Source: Chryseobacterium gilvum (GTDB lineage: Bacteria > Bacteroidota > Bacteroidia > Flavobacteriales > Weeksellaceae). From it: a stretch of 64,000 nucleotides of DNA. Positions 45,901-53,930 of the stretch are shown here, piece after piece; position 1 is the first letter of the stretch, and every line of letters starts with the position of its first letter. The stretch spans positions 124,001 to 188,000 of the forward strand of contig NZ_JAOTEN010000001.1 of the NCBI RefSeq assembly GCF_025628965.1, read 5' to 3'. Made by a program: the position numbers and the translations under genes. Under the pieces are notes generated by a model. It made no database searches and had not been told where the DNA came from. It was given only the letters and a program-made list of their open reading frames with translations.

Positions 45901-48900
45901 TTTATGATGATCTGACCTTGCATCAGACCTATGTGACGCAGTATGAGACAGATTATACCGGCAATGAAAACAACTTTTTTGTAAATTTTAATGACACACG
46001 GGTAAGACAGTATTTTTATAAAAAAGGACTGGTGCGTTCTTCTTACATGCTCGACAACCAGGGTAGAAAGCGTAGCGAAACAAAATATACCTATCGATAC
46101 TTTGACCAGCCTGCTTCTTCGGAATATTCGCTTACAGAATCTCAATCTGAGCCGCAGTATAAAGATATGAGCAGAATTATCCCGCTTTTATATAAAACAG
46201 AATCAACCTTTACGGAATTTGTCGGGCCAAACAGCCACAGCAAAACGACCATTAACACCATCGACGCTTATGATAAATATGGAAATGTTACCCGTTCTAC
46301 AGACAGGGGGACTTCATTAACCGACATTTCGGATGATGTAAAAACCCAACTATCGTATCATGCTCCGGGAGCTAGGAATATCGTAGGCGTCCCTTCAGAA
46401 CAGATTGTGATAACGGCTCTCAACAATGAAACGGTAAGAAAAAGCACCACAATTCTGGATGCAGCCCAAAATATCAAACAGATTAAAAAAGATATTCTTG
46501 GGACTGGAAGTAATGGATCTTCCGGAACCGCGGATTTTGATATGGAGTATGATACGTACGGAAACATGACCAAAGTCACTCAGCCTGCATCCGTTAACGG
46601 ACAGCGCATGTTTTATGATTACACTTACGACTTTGATTATCATACCTATTTAACATCGGTTACCGATTCGTATGGTTTTACAAGCTCTACGCAATATGAC
46701 AATGATTATCTGTTCGGAGTTCCTGTTTCCATTACGAATATTAATGGGACAACCGCTCAGTACAGCTACGATTCTTTTGGAAGGGTTACCCAATATCTTG
46801 CGCCGTCTGATACGGATTGGACAATCAAAATGTATTATTATCCTTCACAAACCGTTCCGGTGGCGATTACGGAAAGAAAAGCTACTCAATATGACAACAC
46901 GGTATTGCCCAACTATTTCAGCAGCTTGTTCTCCGATGCGTGGGGACAAGGGTTGATGTCGAAAAAGCTGTTTAAACAGGAAAATCAGACCTATTATTTT
47001 TCCAATAACATCTATCAGATTAAAGACCGGTTGGGAAGACCAGTAAAAACAATTCTGAGAGATAAGGTGACTACAGGAAGTGATATCATGGCATCGCTCA
47101 AAATATTTGATGACTATACTACGCCTGAAGATCAGGCAGCACAGATTTATGCCACCACGACGTATGATGAGTTAGACCGTCCGGTGACAACTACACAACA
47201 TAATGTCAGTACCAACAATGGGCTGCAGAATCTTACGACAAACATGTTCTATGAATATGGAGAAGACAGATACGGAATTACGCAGTTTGCAACACGGTCT
47301 GTAACCCCGTTAGGGAATACCGGTATTACCTATACGGATGAATATGGAAGAATAACATCAAGCAGGCAAATTAACGGGAATGATAATATATGGGTAAGCT
47401 ACCGCTATAACCGTCTTAATGAGCTTACTGCCATGCAGGATGCCGGGAATAATACGACGCAGTATTTTTATGATAAGTTCGGAAGAAATATCAAGAAAAC
47501 AGAACCGGATGCGGGAGAATCTGGTTTTGAATATGATATGTCCGGTAAGCTGGTCACCTCCTACAATGCAAATTTGAAAGCGATTACAGAAGTTGACAAG
47601 TATTTATACAATTATGATCAGTTGAAAGAAGTAATATATCCTGATCACCATGTCAATTTTGAGTACGGTCAGCAAGCAGGAATACCTGAAGAGAGGGGAA
47701 GACTGATCAAACAGACCGATCGAACCGGTACACAAACTTTCAAATATGACCTGTTAGGAAATGTAAGAGAAAATATGCGTATCGTAGTGGCACCGAACAA
47801 TGTTCCGAAGATGTTTAAAACTTCTTTTATACATGATGTGTATGGCAGGATCAACAAAATATTTTATCCGGATACAGAAGAAGTCACGTATGAGTATAAT
47901 ATGAGTGGTCTCCTGGATAAGATCATGAGTAAACTTCCGGGAAATAGCAAGCCAAATAACATTGCCTACGCAATGACCTATAACAGTAGGGATCAGATGA
48001 CTTCTTATCTTGCAGGGAACAATACGAAAACACAATACAATTATGATCCTTGGGGAAAAGTCAATGAGCTTTCTTTGTTATATACCAACGGAAATAACAG
48101 CATTCACAAAAACCTGTACACTTTTGATGGGAACGGGAATGTAAATCACATAAAAGGAACTACACCCATGACGGGAAATTATCCGTCATCGGATCTGGCC
48201 ATAAAAACCGAAAAACAGTTCAGCTACGATCCTTTCGGAAGGCTGGGTTCTGCCCAGATTACTGCCACGAGTAAGAAAATGACGAAGTATTATAATTTGA
48301 ATATGAATTATAATGCGGTAGGAAATATGAGCGTAAAGGACGCTAAGCTCAAAACATATATGAATAATGGCGTCTGTCAGTATCCTGAAAATGAGGGTGA
48401 TGTAGGCGTATATGAATATAACAGTGCTGTTCATCCCAATGCAGTAACCGCGATCAATTATACGAAATTCGAAAACTTCAGTGCTCCTTTGGATTGCGGA
48501 CAGGCTCCAACGGTTCCGGTAGTTACCGCTGGTGAACAATTTAAATATGACCTCAACGGAAACCTGATCTCTATACTGGAAGTTGACAATAACAGCTTAA
48601 TAGGATACAGAGACCTCTTCTGGGACCATCAGAACCGATTAAAAGCGGTGGTTACCCAAAAGCAGAATCTGAATTATTACGTATATGATGCAGCAGGAGA
48701 ACGAATCCTGAAGAATGATGCAGTTTCTAAAAAACTGTATGTCAATGGGAACGACCCTAATGAAGCGACCCAGATGGGATCTTTCATCTATTATCCCAAC
48801 GGCTATCTGGTACTGAATGACAAAACCATGAGTAAGCATTATTACATGGGAAGCCAGAAAATTGCAACCCGTGTATCAAACGTGCCAAGCCATCGGTTTA

Positions 48901-50423
48901 AAATAAACCTTAATGGAGAATATGATGACCTTGCCGCTTCATTGGGAGACGAAATAACGCAGATTATAGATGAAGCAGCCCTTCCTCCGGCAGTCTGGGT
49001 ACAGAACGAAGATTCGCAGGGCACTTACACGCCGCCGGTTTCCAGCACACAGGATGAAAACGCATGCGCCTTTCTGGTAGAGCAGCAATTGATGGCTTTT
49101 CAACAGGATGATAACAGAGACTGTGCGATCAAGCTGAGTGAGATGTATGGTGATGCTTTGGCCAATGGCACAAGTATATGCTCTATGTGGAGTCATTTCT
49201 TGGAAGATGACCGATGCATGCAGGGATATACCCCTCCGGAAATTTTAGAATCTGAAATTTACTGGATTCATCCGGATCATCTCAGCGGGGCTTCTATACT
49301 GATGAACAGCTCGGGAGAGGTTACCAATTGGTACGAATACATGCCTTATGGGGAAATGCTGATGGAAAACACCACGATGGATTATGACCACCCGTACAAG
49401 TTCAATGGTAAAGAACTGGATATGGCAACCGGATATTACTATTACGGAGCCAGATATTATGATCCTAAACGCAGTTTTTGGCTAAGTGTAGACCCATTAG
49501 CAGAAATTACCAACTCTCCGTATGCCTATGTTTGGAATGATCCTGTTAACTTTGCAGATCCATCGGGAATGATGGGGGAAAGAAAGGGAGGTCCTGGAGA
49601 TGGCATCAAAGAAGGACAGATCCAGGAAATAATTCTTAAAGGAAGGAGACATTCTTGGTGGAATAGATTTATAAAGGGAGTTGGTAATATAATTAATGGT
49701 TCACCAAGAAATGCAACTGCAGGAGCTGCACCAACGATTTATCCTACACCAGATATAAAAAGTGTTGGTGATTTATCAACTTTCGGACAAAAGTTGCAAT
49801 CTTACAGGGATTATGAACCTTCTTCTACAGATCTGGGCGGTAAAATAATTAAACCTTTTTTGAATGGAGCACTTGATTTGGGAAATTTAATACGGAATGG
49901 CGTCTTTAATAAATCAGATTATTCAGGATTAGGACCAAGAATGACCAAATGGGATGGTAATACCATGGGAACTGAAGAAAGCCTAACTACTAAATTTAGT
50001 GGTATAATGTTTGCCGACGGTATAATAACAGCAGGAGTAGCTCTTACAGCACAAACAACATCTGTTTATCGAGTACAACGAACTGGACAATTTTTAGAAT
50101 TAGATAACGCTAATAATGTAATTTACAATTCTATGAATGGTAAGCCAAAAACAATCTACATGTTTATTGGTGATGAGAGTGCTGCTTTAAATTATGCTGG
50201 AAACAAGCCAGGTAGCACAATAACAAAATTTGAAATTAATTCTAGATATGCAAACAAAATTTTAGAACTAAAACATCCACAAGAATTGGGATTAAAAAGT
50301 ATTTCTGGTTCCGATGCGAATGTAATTGGAGGCTATAACAGAGTTGGAGTTCATTCCTCTAAAATCAATGGTTTTCTTAAATGGCAGATAAAAGGAAGCG
50401 GTAAAATAATAACACCTAAATAA
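39945..50423 (+). CDS. Giant SpvB / FG-GAP / RHS-repeat protein with polymorphic toxin-like tip
   Basis: A 3492-residue protein. An N-terminal hydrophobic segment (about residues 14-33) could be an export or anchor signal. The SpvB/TcdB-like part begins near 483 (KYPIEIPAGVAGFQPNVALI). Calcium-type DxDGDG repeats occur near 835, 915, 1593, 1695, 1770 and 1853. RHS/YD repeats run from about 2100 to 3080. The RHS core (GARYYDPKRSFWLSVDPL, then YAYVWNDPVNFADPSGM) ends near 3208. In Tc and Rhs toxins this forms a shell that holds a cleaved C-terminal effector. The effector here (about 3216-3492) is unlike the tip at 50990. Its last 120 residues (VYRVQRTGQF...ALNYAG...STITKFEIN) loosely resemble ADP-ribosyltransferase toxins. 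No T9SS sorting domain is seen. Confidence 0.9.
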   Translation: MKISSFFSRKNFELLPVFVPIILSLSSWTLYKVIRKDLDVIPTANHSHQYFNPSKINCDFLKPFKKDKNIDKEPVDVPMIQSKSYLEDSALAHHLISNSETFTNLYNARLNTTASLSGYSSGLVNSGYIGEIGNKDPQRGDANASDNIFSIELSKINPDKTYVLNYEVDGYSDINSVTRSVNGSFAMGGYIKHKKAGWTAVSEIIDPKLLKQGDNKILFNALHTGEYYTVKNVRITEQQNNSAPYTIISKTYNDKIAYIRGFVSSKSGIKSLEIQGKKVELIGDEFEYVSYDNLGNNSIGVKFLGMRDIPEMILEKTIKNSSFTEIASYENKGHQIVYQDASQIILGLRTIDIPPVDLSIVNTSDNYSGFRLYNTFSKDVIFHLPYDKNKIPKGYQENDITAFTFDFIKKEWSPVKIDSVNTVKKYVVLHSSLRSADFMVGTIKQPESPETGADAQTSFNDAPVANPGSKINLIAPPTPNQQGTANVKYPIEIPAGVAGFQPNVALIYNSDNKFGWAGTGWDIPIETIDIDTRWGVPSFSSDESEIYLIAGEQLVFKDDYLPNKLPYSETRIANRQFYYRNGIKEGYTIVRKGSSPSGYTWETLDGNGTKKEYLDILTDAPYGNTSGNVVKWYLSKVTDRFGNIITYTYADSFEGGGKNKYLARISYSNNTVIEFENEAGVRGDMTFNYKLGVKLTDAKVLSKITIKRANVKIREYELLNSTVGVFAKRLLKEIIQKDGNGTLFNKHIFGYDPNVEIFDKTPVRIYNTPRDVPNVGSFSGGNTSFIAGTYSKNKNIRGAVSFGGGFCLFFGIDKKGTLGITGSYDDNEAYGKNQLLDMDGDGLLDKAFYASDGTIKFRKNTKTGFSNVYSSVGLPGGNPIYTHNSYNTTVGLEYSFARGVVGANYSFGNSNSPIYFSDVNGDGLLDMINYGDVFFNRIRNGVPQFVAQPVTGNINVTEETPNAILAGNAAVQDTITTTQFSSSLAHIVRMWEAPVSGDINISNEITLPQNSQDGVDVWMEKGEMTKINEDISGYTPANSSTISSVVTLNSQGQFQALNATTHVEKGQRIFIIASSKANQDGDHLKVNTDIRYNSVYGGADLDKKDANDNYYFKFNAGSHYLPSSQKTNVVGDKSKVSISWNQLNNEIFTDDVEFKIYKTIQSISNSTGTIPPPVTTLIYKLKLPKDSNLSSVTATSNEIVGSDISNLLLNQNPSDSVMTLLQFDVSADTNVSWEKIKWKPTLTVMSDTDTTAIKALVQYNPYSERLTNMLPKDFEKYRDYHFCDDKIECPRCRLANNYYVFPDFNGDSTLNDYTINLNQQYNTKVTFSLKIKDNNGKVYTAKNTVDVVNNIMPIPKIDICAFFATIPIPYEELCMLPFYFEINSADYTVTKKLASVNPDIINSAFIGDPLLANTGLKADYFAFRSSNTHYNMNTGLVYQGWGGFSYNGSKYLNEPIRENEFTTNPFANVPLPGGASPCNPSAPDYFTCMTNFIMQQNNNRYFTPLQLDAETDTYISPLEPVMLSGTDLKPYILGVSSSSSTIVTTPVFAVPNPRGIILRSKSDSFHAYAAGSILPWLGISGHAGISMEKTSDYFQDFNGDHYPDIISGRYYQKTNVLGQLDAVSTITAKEIKNRGTILGAGLSASASVAKFSNTANTSFAEAGERDTHTGASSFALGIGLNITIGKAWAQGNGVWADINGDGLTDYISEGITNINTGHGFTTDPYGWDVSEVSKGDSFAVSGGGGFSWANGSWAGGVGLSKSKSTAKTGLIDINGDGLADKIIKNGNAYDFLINNGTSFIGPDNFTKNFSLDNKQNSSGFNLYGTGCLCYGVKVCLSVGGGTDKSVTKQEVDLRDFDGDGYPDLLISENATELAYYRNNFPRANLLLSIENPLQGLIQMEYDNVNEKLNFETLVGGTYQMPFSKLVLTGTAVWNFKPIDTTLPYTNGVLDPQRVKPVQNFHFEYEKGIQDRREREFLGFGIVKTKVYDDLTLHQTYVTQYETDYTGNENNFFVNFNDTRVRQYFYKKGLVRSSYMLDNQGRKRSETKYTYRYFDQPASSEYSLTESQSEPQYKDMSRIIPLLYKTESTFTEFVGPNSHSKTTINTIDAYDKYGNVTRSTDRGTSLTDISDDVKTQLSYHAPGARNIVGVPSEQIVITALNNETVRKSTTILDAAQNIKQIKKDILGTGSNGSSGTADFDMEYDTYGNMTKVTQPASVNGQRMFYDYTYDFDYHTYLTSVTDSYGFTSSTQYDNDYLFGVPVSITNINGTTAQYSYDSFGRVTQYLAPSDTDWTIKMYYYPSQTVPVAITERKATQYDNTVLPNYFSSLFSDAWGQGLMSKKLFKQENQTYYFSNNIYQIKDRLGRPVKTILRDKVTTGSDIMASLKIFDDYTTPEDQAAQIYATTTYDELDRPVTTTQHNVSTNNGLQNLTTNMFYEYGEDRYGITQFATRSVTPLGNTGITYTDEYGRITSSRQINGNDNIWVSYRYNRLNELTAMQDAGNNTTQYFYDKFGRNIKKTEPDAGESGFEYDMSGKLVTSYNANLKAITEVDKYLYNYDQLKEVIYPDHHVNFEYGQQAGIPEERGRLIKQTDRTGTQTFKYDLLGNVRENMRIVVAPNNVPKMFKTSFIHDVYGRINKIFYPDTEEVTYEYNMSGLLDKIMSKLPGNSKPNNIAYAMTYNSRDQMTSYLAGNNTKTQYNYDPWGKVNELSLLYTNGNNSIHKNLYTFDGNGNVNHIKGTTPMTGNYPSSDLAIKTEKQFSYDPFGRLGSAQITATSKKMTKYYNLNMNYNAVGNMSVKDAKLKTYMNNGVCQYPENEGDVGVYEYNSAVHPNAVTAINYTKFENFSAPLDCGQAPTVPVVTAGEQFKYDLNGNLISILEVDNNSLIGYRDLFWDHQNRLKAVVTQKQNLNYYVYDAAGERILKNDAVSKKLYVNGNDPNEATQMGSFIYYPNGYLVLNDKTMSKHYYMGSQKIATRVSNVPSHRFKINLNGEYDDLAASLGDEITQIIDEAALPPAVWVQNEDSQGTYTPPVSSTQDENACAFLVEQQLMAFQQDDNRDCAIKLSEMYGDALANGTSICSMWSHFLEDDRCMQGYTPPEILESEIYWIHPDHLSGASILMNSSGEVTNWYEYMPYGEMLMENTTMDYDHPYKFNGKELDMATGYYYYGARYYDPKRSFWLSVDPLAEITNSPYAYVWNDPVNFADPSGMMGERKGGPGDGIKEGQIQEIILKGRRHSWWNRFIKGVGNIINGSPRNATAGAAPTIYPTPDIKSVGDLSTFGQKLQSYRDYEPSSTDLGGKIIKPFLNGALDLGNLIRNGVFNKSDYSGLGPRMTKWDGNTMGTEESLTTKFSGIMFADGIITAGVALTAQTTSVYRVQRTGQFLELDNANNVIYNSMNGKPKTIYMFIGDESAALNYAGNKPGSTITKFEINSRYANKILELKHPQELGLKSISGSDANVIGGYNRVGVHSSKINGFLKWQIKGSGKIITPK
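49341..49591 (+). repeat. RHS-core junction repeat, copy 1
   Basis: A 251-bp block encoding the end of the RHS core, from MPYGEM to MMGERKGG. It is repeated at 50990-51240 with about ten base differences, mostly silent. The sequences on the right-hand side diverge completely, into different toxin tips. Confidence 0.95.
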
Positions 50424-50427
50424 TATT

Positions 50428-50967
50428 ATGAAAATTATAGATATAATACAAACAAACAATAATAACGAATTTTTACACGAAGAGCTAATTGAGTTAAATG
50501 AAGGGTGGAGCTTTTATGCATTATTAAAATTAAACTCGTCTATTTTTGTAGGGTGGTTAATAAATGATGATCTATTAATTGTAAATGGAGACGGAATTTT
50601 TTTATATGATATAGAAAGTAAAAATATTATTATGGAAGATTACGAGTCTAATTTTAAAAAGAATCTCTCTACCGATAATTTAAAGTATTCATTGAAAGAA
50701 AGAGATGAGAATATAGATGTTTTTGGATTAAGAGGAGGAGGAGGAAATTTATTAACTATAGAAAATGATTGGAAATTGGAAATAATCAATATCCATAATA
50801 ATTATAAGATCCCAAGACTAATGAATTATAAAACAAGAAAATCATGGTTTTTTGAGCTCCATGAGATCAGTTATGACGGTTATATGTATTGTGGTTTTTC
50901 AAAAACGCAAAAATATTTTTTAGTGATGGGAGATCAAGGAATAAATGTTTTTAAAAGAAACTTTTAG
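50428..50967 (+). CDS. Probable immunity protein for the first RHS tip
   Basis: A 179-residue acidic, soluble protein starting 4 bp after the RHS gene stop, the classic place for the cognate immunity gene. I recognise no named immunity family. It is rich in N, I and E, opens with MKIIDIIQTNNNNEFLHEEL, and has a hydrophobic core such as WSFYALLKLNSSIFVGWL followed by beta-rich sequence. Its base composition is more AT-rich than that of the RHS shell, as usual for tip-immunity cassettes. The immunity role is inferred from position alone. Confidence 0.65.
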   Translation: MKIIDIIQTNNNNEFLHEELIELNEGWSFYALLKLNSSIFVGWLINDDLLIVNGDGIFLYDIESKNIIMEDYESNFKKNLSTDNLKYSLKERDENIDVFGLRGGGGNLLTIENDWKLEIINIHNNYKIPRLMNYKTRKSWFFELHEISYDGYMYCGFSKTQKYFLVMGDQGINVFKRNF

Positions 50968-50989
50968 GTAATTTAATTCTATTTCCACT

Positions 50990-51240
50990 ATGCCTTATGG
51001 AGAAATACTGATGGAAAACACCACGATGGATTATGACCACCCGTACAAGTTCAATGGCAAAGAACTGGATATGGCAACCGGATATTACTATTACGGAGCC
51101 AGATATTATGACCCAAAAAGAAGTTTCTGGCTAAGTGTAGACCCGTTAGCAGAAATTACCAACTCTCCGTATGCGTATGTTTGGAATGATCCTGTTAACT
51201 TTGCAGATCCATCGGGAATGATGGGGGAGAGAAAGGGAGG
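50990..51240 (+). repeat. RHS-core junction repeat, copy 2
   Basis: Second copy of the 251-bp block of 49341-49591, starting exactly at an ATG. Upstream sequence is unrelated to the RHS gene, so the left boundary of the duplication is sharp. Confidence 0.95.
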
Positions 51241-52093
51241 AAATGACCCATGTGATCCACCAGGGAAAAAAAGTTTTGTGAGAAGGACGTATGATTATAT
51301 TGTCGGTTTATTTGGACGTAAATCTCACAGCAGTATTATAGTTGGAGAGGTTACTCGTGTTGGTCGTGAACCGGACCAAGCTGCCCAAAATAATTTGCCA
51401 TGGTATCTTAATAAAGGCAAGTATGGCGGAAAACCAGTTTTGACATTAGGAGCACATAATATTGTAATACCATATATCCAAAGAAGTGAATATGGTTCAG
51501 ATTATCTCGAAAATGGAGATGTATTCTTAAAGAATACAGTTGGTACCGTTTATAACAGTGTTGCATCTATGTGGAACGAAGGAATGCAAGGGAAAGAAGC
51601 TTCAGCTATGGTGTATGAAGGAGATAGTGACACGGAGTCTGCGGTTAGGCATATTATGAGGGGAAAGACAAATGCAGAGGAAATTGAAGGATTAGCGGCA
51701 ATGGTGCTAATTCACAAGATTAGTAAAGGTGCAGCAGGAGAGGGGCTAAGTGGAAAAAATTGGGAATTTAACCCTGTAAGAGATGTTGACATGAGAGGAG
51801 GAGCAACACATTTGATGGCCTTGGAAGAAGCATTTAAAAGAACAGGTGTGCCTAAAGAATTATTCAAAGTTACAGAGTGGGGTAAAGATATAAATGGAAA
51901 AAGTATTCCAACAGTCTATAAAGGACCTAATTCTGCAGAAGTAAATATGGATATTCCTGCATTTAATAATGTGAAACCAGGAGGGACTTTAGGTGAAGGT
52001 CCTCATCAACCACATATAGGATATAAAGTTGGAAAAGGTAGAAATAGAGTGGTTGGACATATTTTTATAGATAATGTCCCATCATCTAGATAA
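50990..52093 (+). CDS. Displaced RHS tip: core remnant fused to a second toxin-like domain
   Basis: A 367-residue protein whose first 83 residues repeat the end of the RHS core of the giant gene (MPYGEILMENTTMDYDHPYK to MMGERKGG). Divergence begins abruptly at residue 84. The new tip has no signal peptide. It ends with a distinctive His- and Arg-rich segment (GEGPHQPHIGYKVGKGRNRV, then GHIFIDNVPSSR) that suggests a nuclease-type active site; the family is not certain. Without the shell it is probably an unexpressed or silent cassette that could be swapped into the giant gene by recombination in the shared 251 bp. It does have an ATG exactly at the repeat boundary. Confidence 0.8.
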   Translation: MPYGEILMENTTMDYDHPYKFNGKELDMATGYYYYGARYYDPKRSFWLSVDPLAEITNSPYAYVWNDPVNFADPSGMMGERKGGNDPCDPPGKKSFVRRTYDYIVGLFGRKSHSSIIVGEVTRVGREPDQAAQNNLPWYLNKGKYGGKPVLTLGAHNIVIPYIQRSEYGSDYLENGDVFLKNTVGTVYNSVASMWNEGMQGKEASAMVYEGDSDTESAVRHIMRGKTNAEEIEGLAAMVLIHKISKGAAGEGLSGKNWEFNPVRDVDMRGGATHLMALEEAFKRTGVPKELFKVTEWGKDINGKSIPTVYKGPNSAEVNMDIPAFNNVKPGGTLGEGPHQPHIGYKVGKGRNRVVGHIFIDNVPSSR

Positions 52094-52125
52094 GTAATCG
52101 TAAACAAAAAGAAGGTAAATATAAA

Positions 52126-52551
52126 ATGAAAGATCAAGATTTTTTATATGATATTAAAGAATTAGAAGAAGCAGCAAAAAAACTAAGTTTGGAATATTCT
52201 ATAATAGAAGGAGAAACTGCTCAAAAATTTATTCAGGACACAATTAATTTATTTAAACCTTTTAGAGTAACTGGTCATTTGGGCATTGGTAGTGAAAAGT
52301 CTATAATTTTATCTACGGAAGGAAATGAATTTAATTTTTCAGAAAAATATGTTTTAGGAACTGCATATGTTTTCTTCGAACAAAATTATTATAATAAAAA
52401 TCAAATATTTGTCTTACAGGAAGGTAAGTTTTTTTCTCAATTACTTCTTGAATGTTCTCAATTAGAATATTTTATAACTGATAATAGCCATAGCTTTTTA
52501 ATTTCAGTAAATTGGTATGCTATTGAAATATTAAAAATTCCAGATAAGTAA
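52126..52551 (+). CDS. Probable immunity protein for the displaced tip
   Basis: A 141-residue acidic soluble protein, 32 bp after the displaced tip gene. It has a helical start (DIKELEEAAKKLSLEYSIIE), a middle with FKPFRVTGHLGIGSE, and a beta-rich end (GTAYVFFEQNYYNKNQIFVL, then LISVNWYAIEILK). I cannot name the family. A frameshifted paralogue follows at 52555. Position and duplication both fit an immunity gene for the second toxin tip, but there is no direct proof. Confidence 0.65.
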   Translation: MKDQDFLYDIKELEEAAKKLSLEYSIIEGETAQKFIQDTINLFKPFRVTGHLGIGSEKSIILSTEGNEFNFSEKYVLGTAYVFFEQNYYNKNQIFVLQEGKFFSQLLLECSQLEYFITDNSHSFLISVNWYAIEILKIPDK

Positions 52552-52554
52552 TTA

Positions 52555-52972
52555 ATGGAAAATCAAATTTTTTTGTACAAAATTAAAGAGTTAAAGGCTG
52601 CGGCATCGAAAATGTTTTTAGAATATTCAGTTATTGAGGGAGAAATAGCAGAGGAATTTATTAAAAATACATTTGATAAATTTAAACCTTTTAAAACTAC
52701 AGATCATTTATCAATAGGTAGTAATATTTCAGAAAAACTATCCACAGATAAATATGAATTTATTTTCTGAAAAGTATATTTTAGGGTCTGCCTATGTTTT
52801 CTTTGAACAAGATTATTATAATAGAAATCAAATATTTGTTTTACAGGAAGGAAAGTACTTCTCTAATTTGATTGAAGAATGCTATGGAATGGAATACTTT
52901 ATAACTGATGAAAAAAATAATTTATTAATATCTGTAAATTGGTACGTTATCGAAATATTGTCAAATAAATAA
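52555..52972 (+). pseudogene. Frameshifted paralogue of the preceding putative immunity gene
   Basis: The frame from ATG 52555 (MENQIFLYKIKELKAAASKM) is homologous to the gene at 52126 and stops at 52770. The rest of the homology continues in another frame (ATG 52754, MNLFSEKYILGSAYVFFEQD) to 52972. Compared with copy 1 (TTTAATTTTTCAGAA), copy 2 reads TTTATTTTCTGAA, a loss of two bases near 52762. The two pieces together match the whole length of copy 1. It may be a decayed gene, or an error in a T-rich stretch. Confidence 0.8.
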
Positions 52973-53124
52973 TAATTACTAGTCATTACTTGTAGAATAT
53001 ATTTCATTTTACAATATTTGAAGTAATTTAAACTTTATTGTTCCTTTAATTAAAATTGTTTTTCCAAATAACTTACAAATTTAATTATATTGCTTATTAT
53101 ATAAATCTAAGCAATAAGTAAACA

Positions 53125-53517
53125 ATGATGAATAGATTTACAATATTAAAAAGCAGTTGGGGGATTTCTATATTTTATGAAATAAAAGAATTGATTGGTG
53201 TTGACGTAAAGTCAAAAGATACTTATGAAATTAATTCGTCAGTATTTATAAGTTTAAACTGTAAGACTATAGATGCTATATCTTTAGAATATTTAAAAGC
53301 AGGAGCTAAAAGTATAATTCCATATCTAAAATCTTTCCCTACTACTTTTGTAATTGAAAAATTAGAATATAATATTTGTGATTATCAACCTGAAGGGATG
53401 TATTATATGTTCAGAGAATGGTTTTTCAAAAGTAATAATATGGATATACCACCAATTAATGTCCAGTATGATAAAGAAGCGAATAAGTATTTATTTCCTG
53501 ATTTATTAATTCTTTAG
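53125..53517 (+). CDS. Uncharacterised small protein in the RHS accessory region
   Basis: A 130-residue soluble protein that I do not recognise. It contains a hydrophobic strand VFISLNCKTIDAISLEYLKA, a lysine-rich centre and PEGMYYMFREWFFKSNN towards the end. It has no signal peptide. It lies 150 bp after the frameshifted immunity gene and is AT-rich. An immunity gene left from an older tip is the simplest reading, by position only. Confidence 0.5.
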   Translation: MMNRFTILKSSWGISIFYEIKELIGVDVKSKDTYEINSSVFISLNCKTIDAISLEYLKAGAKSIIPYLKSFPTTFVIEKLEYNICDYQPEGMYYMFREWFFKSNNMDIPPINVQYDKEANKYLFPDLLIL

Positions 53518-53609
53518 TTATAGTTTTATATCGATTGTAATTAGCTTTTAAAATGATGGAGACAAATTATGATTAAAAGTTATTAATAGAACTCAAAAGT
53601 GAAATAATA

Positions 53610-53837
53610 ATGAAAATAATATTACAAGACTGGAAAACCGGGTTTGAAAAAGTAACTCTTACAAAATTACAAATTAATATGCTTAGAATTTCTTTGAAAG
53701 ATGCAAAATCTAATGTGGATGCTATTTTAAATGAAGAAGAAGTTATTTTAAATATTGAAGATACATTTTTAGCTCAGAAGTTTATTGAAAAAATAAGTGA
53801 AATTGGGGTAAATTTTCAAATTCTTGAAACTACTTGA
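53610..53837 (+). CDS. Uncharacterised 75-residue protein in the RHS accessory region
   Basis: A short soluble protein (MKIILQDWKTGFEKVTLTKL and then NEEEVILNIEDTFLAQKFIE) that I do not recognise. The pattern of alternating strands and a helix is protein-like, and the start follows an A/G-rich stretch that could be a ribosome binding site. It sits between two unrelated small genes. Role unknown; possibly a displaced immunity protein. Confidence 0.5.
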   Translation: MKIILQDWKTGFEKVTLTKLQINMLRISLKDAKSNVDAILNEEEVILNIEDTFLAQKFIEKISEIGVNFQILETT

Positions 53838-53930
53838 TAAAAAGGAATAATGTATTTTAATTTACTGAAGAAAAGGATTAAGTAAGGTAATATTTTTGCT
53901 GAAATTACAAATGCCTAAATAAATTATAAT

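Noticed and set aside
45603..46145. 180-codon minus-strand frame inside the RHS gene
   Set aside because: It is fully inside the 3492-residue gene, reads as cysteine- and isoleucine-rich shadow sequence, and has no start signals.
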